The notes under the pieces: generated by a model
Told to the model about the DNA's origin: nothing
The model's input: only the letters and a program-made list of their open reading frames with translations
Databases searched by the model: none
Translations under genes and position numbers: made by a program
Source: Kibdelosporangium banguiense
Lineage (GTDB): Bacteria; Actinomycetota; Actinomycetes; Mycobacteriales; Pseudonocardiaceae
Assembly: GCF_017876405.1 (NCBI RefSeq)
Contig: NZ_JAGINW010000001.1
Coordinates: forward strand, 10,429,203 to 10,493,202
Direction: 5' to 3'
DNA length: 64,000 bases
In this document: positions 35,300 through 44,300 of the stretch, piece by piece
Layout: the number at the start of each line of letters is the position of its first letter
How positions within the stretch are numbered: position 1 is the first letter of the stretch

Positions 35300-35986
35300 A
35301 TGTCAACCATGGCCAACCAGACAATGGTGGACGAAAATCTGCTCGACTACATTCGCGACATCTCTCCTCCGGTCGACGAGATACTCACCGAACTCCGCGA
35401 GCTCACCATGGAGCTCCCCGGCGGCCGGCTCATGCTTCTCATGCCGGGGCAGGGAGATCTCCTGGCGATCCTGGCGCGTCTGCTCGACGCCAGGAGGATT
35501 CTCGAGATCGGCACGTACACCGGGTACAGCACGCTCTGCATGGCTCGCGCTCTTCCCCCCGACGGGCGTGTGGTCACCTGCGACATCAATCCGAAATGGC
35601 CGAACATCGGCAGGGAGTTCTGGAACCGCGCCGAGGTCGGCGACCGCGTCGAGGTCCGGATCGGCGACGCGGCCCAGACCCTCCGAGACCTCCTGGCGGA
35701 ACAGGCGGAGCCTTTCGACCTGGTATTCGTCGACGCCGACAAGGCCGGCTACCGGAACTACTTCGAGAACGCGCTCCCACTCGTCCGCCCCGGCGGTCTC
35801 ATCGTGTTCGACAACGTGCTGTTCTTCGGCCGGGTCGTCGACCCGGCATGCCAGGACCGCGACACGGCTGGGATCCGCAAGATCAACGAACTGCTGCGGA
35901 CCGACGACCGGGTGGAGGTCTGCGTGCTTCCCGTGGCCGACGGCATGACGATCGCACGAAAGAGGACCGACACCGTCCAGCCGTGA
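35300..35986 (+). CDS. SAM-dependent O-methyltransferase (FkbG type)
   Basis: 228 aa, of the caffeoyl-CoA/catechol O-methyltransferase-like family. SAM motif I is ILEIGTYTGYSTLCMARALP (about residues 67-86). The acidic loop is DLVFVDADKAGYRNYFENAL (about 140-160), and the metal-binding region is LIVFDNVLFFGRVVDP. In FK520, geldanamycin and related pathways FkbG methylates hydroxymalonyl-ACP to methoxymalonyl-ACP. ATG 35300 and ATG 35309 are both possible. The gene is alone on the plus strand and converges on fkbH with only 11 bp between stops. Confidence 0.85.
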   Translation: MSTMANQTMVDENLLDYIRDISPPVDEILTELRELTMELPGGRLMLLMPGQGDLLAILARLLDARRILEIGTYTGYSTLCMARALPPDGRVVTCDINPKWPNIGREFWNRAEVGDRVEVRIGDAAQTLRDLLAEQAEPFDLVFVDADKAGYRNYFENALPLVRPGGLIVFDNVLFFGRVVDPACQDRDTAGIRKINELLRTDDRVEVCVLPVADGMTIARKRTDTVQP

Positions 35987-35997
35987 CGCGGACCCTG

Positions 35998-37083
35998 TCA
36001 TACGGGAAGGGTTGTCAGGTCGGGCGCCTCCAGACGCACGGTCGTCGCTGACGGCCGTGCGGAGGGCACGAGGTGCAGACGCTGCAACCCTTCCGGGCCG
36101 TCGGCTGCGGGAATGTCGTCCCGGCAACCGCAGTCGTTCTCGGCGAAGCCAGCGAACCGGTACGCCACCTCCATGATCCGGTTGCGATCCGTTGCCCGGA
36201 AGTCCGCCACGAGGTGACAGCCGTCCTGGGCGGCCTGGTCGACGAGCCAGTTCAGGATCACCGCGCCCGCGCCGAACGACACGACCCGGCACGAGGTGGC
36301 CAGCAGTTTGAGATGCCAGACTGAAGGGTGCCGTTCCACGAGCAGAACGCCGACCGCGCCGTGCGGTCCGAAGCGGTCGCGCATCGTCGTGACCAGCACC
36401 TCATGGCGGGAGTCCGCCAGCAGGCCGCGTAGCACGGAGTCCGAGTAGTGCACGCCGGTCGCGTTCATCTGGCTGGTGCGCCGCGTCAGCTCCTCGACGC
36501 GGGTCAGCTCCTCCTCGCCGGCCCGTCCGATTCGCATCTCCAACTCGAGCGACCGCAGGAACTCCTCGTCCGGACCGCTGAAGTCCGACCGTTCCGCCTC
36601 CCGGCGCTGAGTCGCCTGGTACATCTGCCTTCGCCGTCGTGCGTCCACGGTGACCACTTCGGGGCTGAACTCGGGCAACCCGGTCAGCGCCGTCGCCTGG
36701 TCAGCGGGGTAACATCGCACCTCAGGCAGGTGGAATGCCACCTCCGCGCGTTCCGTGGGCTGGTCGTCGATGAACGCGATCGTGCCGTGTGCGAACTGCA
36801 ACTGCTCCGCGATCTCCCGCACGGACTGCGACTTGGGATGCCACCAGATGCGGCTGGTCACGAAGTACTCCGCGAGACCGAACTCCTCGAGCTTGGCCCA
36901 TGCCACGTCGTGGTCGTTCTTGCTCGCGACGGCCTGCAGAATGCCGCGGGAGTCCAGGGCGACGATCACGTCCCTGATCTCGTCGGTGAGGCGTACCTCG
37001 CCATCCTCCAGAACCGTGCCGTGCCACAGGGTTTCGTCCAGGTCCCAGACCAGGCACTTGACCAATGCGTTGCTGTCACTCAC
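35998..37083 (-). CDS. HAD-family glyceryl transferase/phosphatase (FkbH type)
   Basis: 361 aa. The N-terminal HAD domain has the DxDxT signature in CLVWDLDETLWHG (Asp14, Asp16), then VASKNDHDVAWAKLEEF and AFIDDQPTERAEV. The C-terminal half is an acetyltransferase-like domain (VHYSDSVLRGLL, DRFGPHGAVGVLLVE, VVSFGAGAVILNWLV). FkbH takes 1,3-bisphosphoglycerate, dephosphorylates it and loads glyceryl onto the discrete ACP, the first step to methoxymalonyl-ACP. GTG 37083 is chosen because GGAGG lies about 9 nt upstream; the alternative ATG 37113 lacks this. It is the last gene of the long minus-strand string that starts with the PKS. Confidence 0.9.
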   Translation of the reverse strand: MSDSNALVKCLVWDLDETLWHGTVLEDGEVRLTDEIRDVIVALDSRGILQAVASKNDHDVAWAKLEEFGLAEYFVTSRIWWHPKSQSVREIAEQLQFAHGTIAFIDDQPTERAEVAFHLPEVRCYPADQATALTGLPEFSPEVVTVDARRRRQMYQATQRREAERSDFSGPDEEFLRSLELEMRIGRAGEEELTRVEELTRRTSQMNATGVHYSDSVLRGLLADSRHEVLVTTMRDRFGPHGAVGVLLVERHPSVWHLKLLATSCRVVSFGAGAVILNWLVDQAAQDGCHLVADFRATDRNRIMEVAYRFAGFAENDCGCRDDIPAADGPEGLQRLHLVPSARPSATTVRLEAPDLTTLPV

Positions 37084-37114
37084 CGTTTGTCCGCCTCCAC
37101 CTCGAGGTCGCATC

Positions 37115-38215
37115 TCACACGCCCGCCGTGACGTGGTCCGCCAGGATCAGCTGGCATATCTCACTGCTGCCTTCGATGATCTCCATCAGCTTCGCGTCGC
37201 GAAGTGCGCGCGCGACCGGGTGCCCGTCGTGGGCACCCGCGGAAGCCAGCACCTGCATCGCCGTCTGCGCTGACCGCGCTGCCTGGGTGGAGCCGACGTA
37301 CTTGGCCATTACCGTCGCCATCACCATGTCCGGGCTGTTGTCGTCCCAGCACCGGCTGGCGTGTTCGCACGCACGCGTCGCCGCCTGCTCGGACACCAGC
37401 AGTTCGGCCAAGTGCCGTGCGACAAGCTGGTGTTTCGCCAGTGGTGTGCCGAACTGCTCACGGGTGCTCGCGTGCCGTGCCGCTTCACGAAGGCACGCAC
37501 GCAGGATGCCGACGCATCCCCATGCCACCGAGATCCGCCCGTACGCGAGCGCCGATGTCACGAGAAACGGCAGTGCCTGGGATCCGCCGCCGAGAACAGC
37601 GTCGGCCGGCAGCCGGACGGAATCCAGCCGGACGTTCGTATGACCGGCGGCACGGCACCCCACTGGTTCGCTGATCCGCTCGATGTGTACGCCGGGAGCC
37701 GAGGTGGGCACGACGACCGCCGCCGCGCCGTCCTCGTACTTGCCGAACACGAGAATCATGTCCGCGTACGCCGCACCGGTCGACCACACCTTGTGTCCCC
37801 GCACCTCGACGAAGTCGCCGTCGGGAACGATCTCGGTGCGCATCGCGGACAGGTCGCTTCCCGCGGACGGTTCGCTGAAGGCCGCAGCCGCCAGTTCGCC
37901 TCCGGTGAGTCTCGGCAGGTAAGCCGCGCGCTGCTCGGGTGTCGCGTACCGTTGGATCGTCCACGCCACCATGCCCTGTGAGGTCATCAGGCTGCGCAAC
38001 GAACTGCACAGGGTTCCCGTGTGGGCAGCGAGCTCTCCTGTGTCCATACTGGACAGTCCGAGGCCGCCGTACCGGGTGGGCACCTGCGTGCAGAGCAACC
38101 CGGCGGAACCGAGTTCACGGACGAGGTCGACAGGGATCCGGCCGGCCAGGTCCCAAGCGGCTGCCTGGTCGCCGACAGCGGCGCTGACCCGGTCCGCCGG
38201 CCGAACTGCCGTCAC
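37115..38215 (-). CDS. Acyl-CoA dehydrogenase-like enzyme (FkbI type)
   Basis: 366-aa flavoprotein of the acyl-CoA dehydrogenase family. LAAAAFSEPSAGSDLSAMRT is the FAD/substrate loop, REQFGTPLAKHQLVARHLAE the dimer helix, and LMEIIEGSSEICQLILADHV carries the catalytic-base region near the C-terminus. In methoxymalonyl-ACP pathways FkbI oxidises the three-carbon ACP-bound unit. GTG 38215 is chosen: AGGAG stands 5 nt before it and the length fits the family. A longer frame reaches back into the ABC gene. It follows the ABC pair by 76 bp and precedes fkbH by 31 bp on the same strand. Confidence 0.88.
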   Translation of the reverse strand: MTAVRPADRVSAAVGDQAAAWDLAGRIPVDLVRELGSAGLLCTQVPTRYGGLGLSSMDTGELAAHTGTLCSSLRSLMTSQGMVAWTIQRYATPEQRAAYLPRLTGGELAAAAFSEPSAGSDLSAMRTEIVPDGDFVEVRGHKVWSTGAAYADMILVFGKYEDGAAAVVVPTSAPGVHIERISEPVGCRAAGHTNVRLDSVRLPADAVLGGGSQALPFLVTSALAYGRISVAWGCVGILRACLREAARHASTREQFGTPLAKHQLVARHLAELLVSEQAATRACEHASRCWDDNSPDMVMATVMAKYVGSTQAARSAQTAMQVLASAGAHDGHPVARALRDAKLMEIIEGSSEICQLILADHVTAGV

Positions 38216-38291
38216 CGAATCTCCTGTGTCGGCAGGCGTTCCGTCGGTGCGTACACGGGTTCGAACACCGCCATCGGCTCGAGAATCAAGT

Positions 38292-39821
38292 TCATGGGAC
38301 ACGGATGTGCCGACTTCCTTCCTCTGCTGTGCCCGGTGTGACGGATCCGCCGTCCACCACGAGCACCTGGTCGCATTCCGGCTGCGCCGAGCCCGGTCCC
38401 CAGAGCAGCCAGCACGTCCGGTCGCGCCGCAGGACATCCAGCAACTCGACGAGACCGTCGTCGTGCATCACCGATGCACCCGCCGTGGCGTCCACGATCA
38501 CCACCGCGGGTTCCTGGGCCACGGCCCGGAGCAACGCCAGCCGCCAGCGATCCGCCTCGACGAGGTCGGTGCCGGCAGCCACCGCATCCCGTAGCCTGGC
38601 CAGTTCCTCTTGTGCCTTGGGCAGGGCGAGCGTGGCGTGCTCGGATGCCGTCTCAATGAGCCGTTCCGCTTCGGTGACGGTGAGATCGGGCGACGTCGCC
38701 GACACCCGAGCCACTCGCGCGGCGACCTCGTCCGGCGCCAGGTCCGTGATCTCGACACCACCGATCCGCACCGATCCCGCAGTCGGCAGCGCGTCACCGA
38801 CCAGCAGGTCGGACAGGGTCAGCCGCAGGCCGTCGGGAGCACCGACGACCGCGGTCGTGGAGTTCGCGGGCAGCCGGAACGACACCGTCGTGCCGACGCC
38901 GGCCGACTCCACCCCGGCGAACTCGACGTCGCAGGCCGCAGGCCACGGCATGCCTGTCGGCACCGGGTCGTCCGTGCCGGTGAGCGGCTCGATCCTCCTG
39001 AGGACGTCGTGGGAGTTCAGGACAGTGCTGGTGAGCAGCACCGCTTCCATCATCGGCCGGACCATGAGGACCGACAGCACGATCAGCGCGACGGCCATGG
39101 CCGGGGACGTCCCGCCGGACGCCAGTGCGACACACGCGACGACCGCGACGCAGTTGAGCAGTTCCAGCAACCGCCACGGCAACACGTCACCCGCCGCGAG
39201 CCGCACCACCCGTGACGGCGGGGTCTGCGACCACCGGGCGGGGATGCGGTCGAGCCAGTGGGCCCCGTCCAGGTCGCCCGCAGCGACGAGCAGGCGGATG
39301 GCCAGCCAGGTCACGACCGCCACGACGAGCGAGCCGCCCGCCACCACCACGGCGAGCAACGGTTCGACGAACGCGATGACCACGATCACCGTCAGCGGAG
39401 TGACCACGGCGGCGACCAGCGGCCGCAGGACGTGCGCGGGCAGTCCCATGAGGACCACGACCGAGTAGCCGCTGAGCGTGCCGAGCCGGTCGGCGTGTTC
39501 CGGGCGGAGTGACCGGTTGGGCAGCGCCGCGACCCGCCGATCGATCGACCGGGTCACGTCGACCACGAGATCGGCGCCGAGCTCGTTGCACATCGGCACG
39601 CTACGGTGGTGCAGGACGGAGTGCACCACGGTGACCGCCACCAGCACCGCGGTCCACCCCCACGCGATCCGCCCGCCGTCGCCGAGCAGACCGTCCACAA
39701 TGGGCACCGCGGTGGCGAATCCGATGCCCTGGGTGATCGCGCCGAGGACGAGGAACACCATCACCGGCCGCCAAGCCTTGCGGTCGGCACCGGCCATGAA
39801 TCTGGTGAGCGGGCCGGTCAT
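38292..39821 (-). CDS. ABC exporter half with degenerate ATPase domain (second of pair)
   Basis: 509 aa. The N-terminal 290 residues contain about six membrane helices of an ABC type I exporter (for example VFLVLGAITQGIGFATAVPI and TVIVVIAFVEPLLAVVVAG). The C-terminal part keeps the NBD outline (STTAVVGAPDGLRLTLSDLL, AGSVRIGGVEITDLAPDEVA, EPAVVIVDATAGAS). However, the Walker A Lys-Ser/Thr is missing, the LSGGQ signature reads LVEADRW, and the Glu after Walker B is replaced by Ala. It should not hydrolyse ATP in the usual way. The ATG overlaps the stop of its partner by 4 bp. Position after the PKS suggests export of, or resistance to, the product. Confidence 0.78.
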   Translation of the reverse strand: MTGPLTRFMAGADRKAWRPVMVFLVLGAITQGIGFATAVPIVDGLLGDGGRIAWGWTAVLVAVTVVHSVLHHRSVPMCNELGADLVVDVTRSIDRRVAALPNRSLRPEHADRLGTLSGYSVVVLMGLPAHVLRPLVAAVVTPLTVIVVIAFVEPLLAVVVAGGSLVVAVVTWLAIRLLVAAGDLDGAHWLDRIPARWSQTPPSRVVRLAAGDVLPWRLLELLNCVAVVACVALASGGTSPAMAVALIVLSVLMVRPMMEAVLLTSTVLNSHDVLRRIEPLTGTDDPVPTGMPWPAACDVEFAGVESAGVGTTVSFRLPANSTTAVVGAPDGLRLTLSDLLVGDALPTAGSVRIGGVEITDLAPDEVAARVARVSATSPDLTVTEAERLIETASEHATLALPKAQEELARLRDAVAAGTDLVEADRWRLALLRAVAQEPAVVIVDATAGASVMHDDGLVELLDVLRRDRTCWLLWGPGSAQPECDQVLVVDGGSVTPGTAEEGSRHIRVP

Positions 39822-41308
39822 CGAGCGACCTCTTCCGGGACGGTGGTGACGCCGGGTTCGGCGTCGAGCACCACGACGCGCCCGTCGATGAACGTGGGCG
39901 GTGGCGACACGCAGACGACGACCGCCCTGGGAGCCAGCTCATCGACCGCGGCACGCAACGCGGCGACGTCGTCCGCGAAGACGCGCCCGTCGAGCAGCAC
40001 GATGTCGTGGTCCCCCGCGACCGCCTTGGCCAGGGCGAGCCGTCGCGACTCCGAGAGCGACAACGACACGTCGGCGCCCGCCTCGGAGTCGTAGCCGCCG
40101 GGAAACGACGCGACGGCGTCGTGCACACCCGCGATCCTGGCCGCCCTCTCGGCCGCCGCCGGGTCCCCGGCGATGAAAGCCCCGACGGGACCAAGGACGA
40201 GCGGCGGGTCGAGCAGCACCTGGGCCAGCCGCTGCGCCGATGTGCCCGCCGCGATCCGGTCGATCGCCGGCCCGGCGTCGCCCGCGACCGTCACCACGCC
40301 CCGCTCCGGCAGGTCGACGAGCGGCGGTTGCCCGGTCGCGGGCGCCGGTCCGGTGGCGAAACTGGTCAGGCCCTCCTCGGCCTTCTTACCGACCGCGATC
40401 TCCTCGGCCAGGTAGGTCAGCGTAAGCAGCGGCGCCGAGAGCCCGACACCGACGGTCAGGAACGGGATCAGGTCCGCAGGCGCCAGGCTGCCCGCCTGGA
40501 CCAGGAACCCACCGCCGATCAGGACGATGACCAGCGCGGTCAGCGGGGAGAACGCGATCTCGGCCATCGCCCGGCCACCGAGCAGGTCGCTGATCCTGGC
40601 GCGGAAGTACACCGCGAACCGGTCGACGACCTCGGACAGGTCGCGGGCGGCGCGCCGCACCACAGTCGCGATGTGGGCGTGTGCACCGGCGCGGTGGACC
40701 CGTGACTGCATGTCGACCACGGGCCGGGCCTCGTCGATCGCCGCGATCGCGGCGTCGTAGTCGACCTTCATGTCACGGTTGAACCGTGTGGCGATCACGC
40801 CGAACGCGAGGAAGCCGAGCAGCATCGGCAGCAGGGCCACCAACGCCATCCGCCAGTCGACCCAGAACAGGTAACCGGCCGACAGCAGGAAGACCAGCAG
40901 GCTCGACACGGCTTCTGGGATGGACCGGCCGGCCACCGTGCCCGCCAGCACGACATCGGAGTCGAACCTCGCCCCCTCCGCCCGCCACGCCGCCGGTGTC
41001 GACGCACCGCCGTCGCGGAGCCTGCGGAACACCCCGCCGCGCAATGCCTCCCGGCGCAGCGCGCCTGCCTGGCGGCTCAGCACGCGACCGGCGAACTGGA
41101 CGCAGGCCCCGCCCAGCACGACGGCGCCTGCGACGAATGTCAGGTTCGTCAGCTCGTCCCCGTTCACAGGTCCGGCGAGCAGCCGCCGGCACACTTCGAT
41201 GACGACGACGAGCGCCCCGACAGTGGCGACCGCGCTCGCGGCCTCCATGAGCGACGAAACGCCGACGCGCCACGTGACGCGGCCGTCGGGGCGGCTCTCC
41301 CCGCTCAT
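39818..41308 (-). CDS. ABC exporter half with degenerate ATPase domain (first of pair)
   Basis: 496 aa. The exporter-type membrane domain occupies about residues 1-310 (LVVFLLSAGYLFWVDWRMAL, FSPLTALVIVLIGGGFLVQ). The nucleotide-binding part is shrunken: at the Walker A position it reads VVTVAGDAGPAIDRIAAG, with no GKS/T. The signature is LSLSESRRLALAKAVAG and Walker B is DIVLLDGRVF, with Gly where the catalytic Glu belongs. The partner has the same defects, so a heterodimer would have no intact ATP site. AGGA stands 8 nt before ATG 41308. It starts 64 bp after the PKS thioesterase, in the same direction. Confidence 0.78.
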   Translation of the reverse strand: MSGESRPDGRVTWRVGVSSLMEAASAVATVGALVVVIEVCRRLLAGPVNGDELTNLTFVAGAVVLGGACVQFAGRVLSRQAGALRREALRGGVFRRLRDGGASTPAAWRAEGARFDSDVVLAGTVAGRSIPEAVSSLLVFLLSAGYLFWVDWRMALVALLPMLLGFLAFGVIATRFNRDMKVDYDAAIAAIDEARPVVDMQSRVHRAGAHAHIATVVRRAARDLSEVVDRFAVYFRARISDLLGGRAMAEIAFSPLTALVIVLIGGGFLVQAGSLAPADLIPFLTVGVGLSAPLLTLTYLAEEIAVGKKAEEGLTSFATGPAPATGQPPLVDLPERGVVTVAGDAGPAIDRIAAGTSAQRLAQVLLDPPLVLGPVGAFIAGDPAAAERAARIAGVHDAVASFPGGYDSEAGADVSLSLSESRRLALAKAVAGDHDIVLLDGRVFADDVAALRAAVDELAPRAVVVCVSPPPTFIDGRVVVLDAEPGVTTVPEEVAR

Positions 41309-41372
41309 CGCGGTGTCCTGGTGATCATCAGGTTGTTCCTCCGGTCAGCGAGCTGGTGGTCCGTGGGGTTGT

Positions 41373-44300
41373 TCAGATGCCGTGGCTGGTGAGCCAGCGC
41401 TCCACTGCGGCGACGGTTTCGGCGACGTGGTCCTCCATCACCGTGAAGTGATCACCTGTCGTCGAGCCGAGGGTGTGCGGGAACGGCCAGGTGGCCCGCC
41501 AGTCGCCCGTGCCCTCGTCCTGGTGCGGCATGGGATCCTCCGCGCGGAGGAAGAACGTGCGGCTCTCGACGAGATCGAGCTCACACTCGTCCATGAGCGT
41601 GTAGTAGCGGCCCATCGCGGTCAGCCGCACGCCGGACAGCGCGTCCGCACCGAGGATGTGCTCACGGGCGAACAGCCCGTCGAGCATCACCTCGGTCGTC
41701 CGGTCGGAGAACCGGGCGTCGGCGCCGAACGTGTCGAGCAGGACCACGCCGGCCGGGCGCAGTCCGGCCCGCTCGGCCGCGCCCGCGACGGCGTAGGCGA
41801 TCAGGCCGCCCGCCGAGTGGCCCAGCAGTACGAACGGATCCTCGCCCACGGCTGCCCGCAACGCGTAGACCTGCAGGCCGATGAAGGTCCGGAACGAGTC
41901 GGGCAGCGACTCGCCATCGGCGTAGCCCGGGTTGGGCAGCACCACGACGTCTCGCGAACCCTTGACCACCTGTGACAGCCGGGCGTACTGGACTGGGCCC
42001 GCGGTGGCGGTGATGGCCGGGAGGCAGACGAGCTTCGTGCGGCTGCCGCCCTGTGCCAGCGTGACCGGCTCCGGCACGTGCTCCGCGATGGCGTCGGCGG
42101 TGAACGACTCCCGGAGCCGGGACGCGGCCCTGATCAGCTGCATGCCCGCCGAGCCGGCCAGGCCGACCCGGTAGGACTCCCGGTAGAGGTCCTCGATCCC
42201 GGCGAACGGGTTCGCCGCGGGCTGCCTCACCGGTTGCGGCACGGCGTCCGCCACGGGCTCCGCGTCGACGAGTGCGGCCAGGTGATCGGCGAGGAGCGCC
42301 GTGGTCGGGTGCTCGAACATCGTGGTCTTCGGCAGCCGCAGCCCCAGCAGAGCGTCGAGGCGTCGGGTCAGCTCGATGCCGAGCATGGAATCGACGCCCA
42401 CGTCAAGGAACTCGGCGTCCGGGTGGACCGGTGTGGCGTCGCGGCGCAGCACCGCCAGCTCGTTCTGGATGAACTGGACGAGCAGTGTGGTCCGCTCCTC
42501 CTGCGCGGCGGCGCGGATGCGGGTGCGCTGCTCGTCGGACGCCGCGGCGGGCCGGGCGGCCTTCTGCCGAGACACACCCGCGAGACGGTCGACCGGGACC
42601 GGCATCAGTGCCACCCGGCCGATCTCGGCCACGGGGCCGTCGGCGTCGGCGAGGTGCACGCTCACCGTGTCCTTGTCGACCGCCGAGATCCGCACGCGGG
42701 CGGCGGTGGCTGGCGCGTGCCGCCGTACCTGGGTCCAGGTGAACGGCAGCAGTACGTGGCCGGGGTCCCGGTCGAGGAACGGGCCGATCCCCAAGGCGTG
42801 CATGGCTGCGTCGAGCAACGCGGGGTGCAACCCGTAACCGTCGCTGCCGCCGGGCAGTACCACCTCGGCGAAGACGTCGGTGCCGCGTCGCCATGCGGCA
42901 CGCAGTCCCCGGAACGCCGGGCCGTAGTCGTAGCCGTGCTCGACGAGGTCGCCATAGAAGTCGCCCAGCTCGACCTGTTCCGCGCCGGGCGGTGGCCAGG
43001 TCGCCAGCGCGTCGGCCCCGGCCGGGTCCGTGCTCGCCGGGGACAGCGCCGCCCTGGCGTGGCAGGTCCAGGCGGCGCCGTCGGCCGGTTCCGGTCGGGA
43101 GTGGACGGTCAGCGCCCGGGTCCCGTCCGGGTCGGGTGCCGAGGCGTGCACCTGGACCTGCACGGCGGCGTCCGGGTCCAGGACCAGCGGTGCCTCGGTG
43201 GTCAGCTCGGCGATCGCGGGGCAGCCGAGCCGTTCCCCGGCGTGGAGTGCCCAGTCGAGGAACACGCTGCCGGGCACCAGAACCGTGCCGTGGACGGCGT
43301 GGTCGGCGAGCCACGGGTGGGTGCCCGCCGAGAGCCGGCCGGTGAGCAGCAGGGTGTCGGCCTCGGCTAGGACCACCGCGCCGGCCAGCAGCGGGTGGCC
43401 GGCCGGGTCGAGCCCGGCCCCGGTGACGTCGCCCGGCTCCTCGGGTGCGTCGAGCCAGTAGCGCTGCCGCTGGAACGCGTACGTGGGCAGGTCGACCTCG
43501 GCGGTCTGGCGCGGCAGCAACGCGGGCCAGTCGACCGGGACGCCGTTGGTCCACAGGATCGCGGCCGTGCGCAGGACATCGCCGGAGCCGAGGACCCGCA
43601 CCGGGCCGTCGGCGAGCCGTTCGACAGCGGGCGCTGGGTGCGGGCTCATCGCCAGGAACATGTCGATGCCCGCGTCGAGCGCCGCCCGCACCTCATCGTC
43701 GAACGACGTGGCCCACGGCTCTCCACTGGTGATCCTGCGTGCGGCGTCGTCGAGGGACAGTTCTCCGGACACACACGCGGCCACGATGCCGTGCCCGATG
43801 AGCGCGGCAGGCTGGACACCGAGAGCACGCCACAGGTCCGCCATCGAGACCATGACCGCCCAGCGCGCCGCCTCCGGCACGTCCCCGCAGTCGAGCACGT
43901 CCAGCAGCGACCAGTCCACAGCGGACTCCAGTGCCTTCCCACAGCGGGCCATGGACTGCGCGAACACCGGCGAACGCGTGAGCAGGTCCGTCGCCCAGCG
44001 GGTGCCGTCGCCGGGGAACACGAAGGCGACCTTGGTACCCGTGCGGGCCATGCCACCGAGGACGGTGTCGCCGTACTCGTGCCGTGCGAGCGCGTCGAGC
44101 CCGGCGACGAAGCCGTCCCGGTCGGGCGCGAGCACGACCGCGCGGTGGTCCAGCGCCGTGCGGGACCCGGCCAGCGCGGCGGCGACGTCCGTGAGGGACG
44201 CCGCCGTGCCCTTGTTGTCCCGCAACCGTTCCGCCTGTCCCGCCAGCCCGGCGGCGGACTTGGCGGAGAGCACCCACGGCAGCACCGGTCCCGGTTCGAG

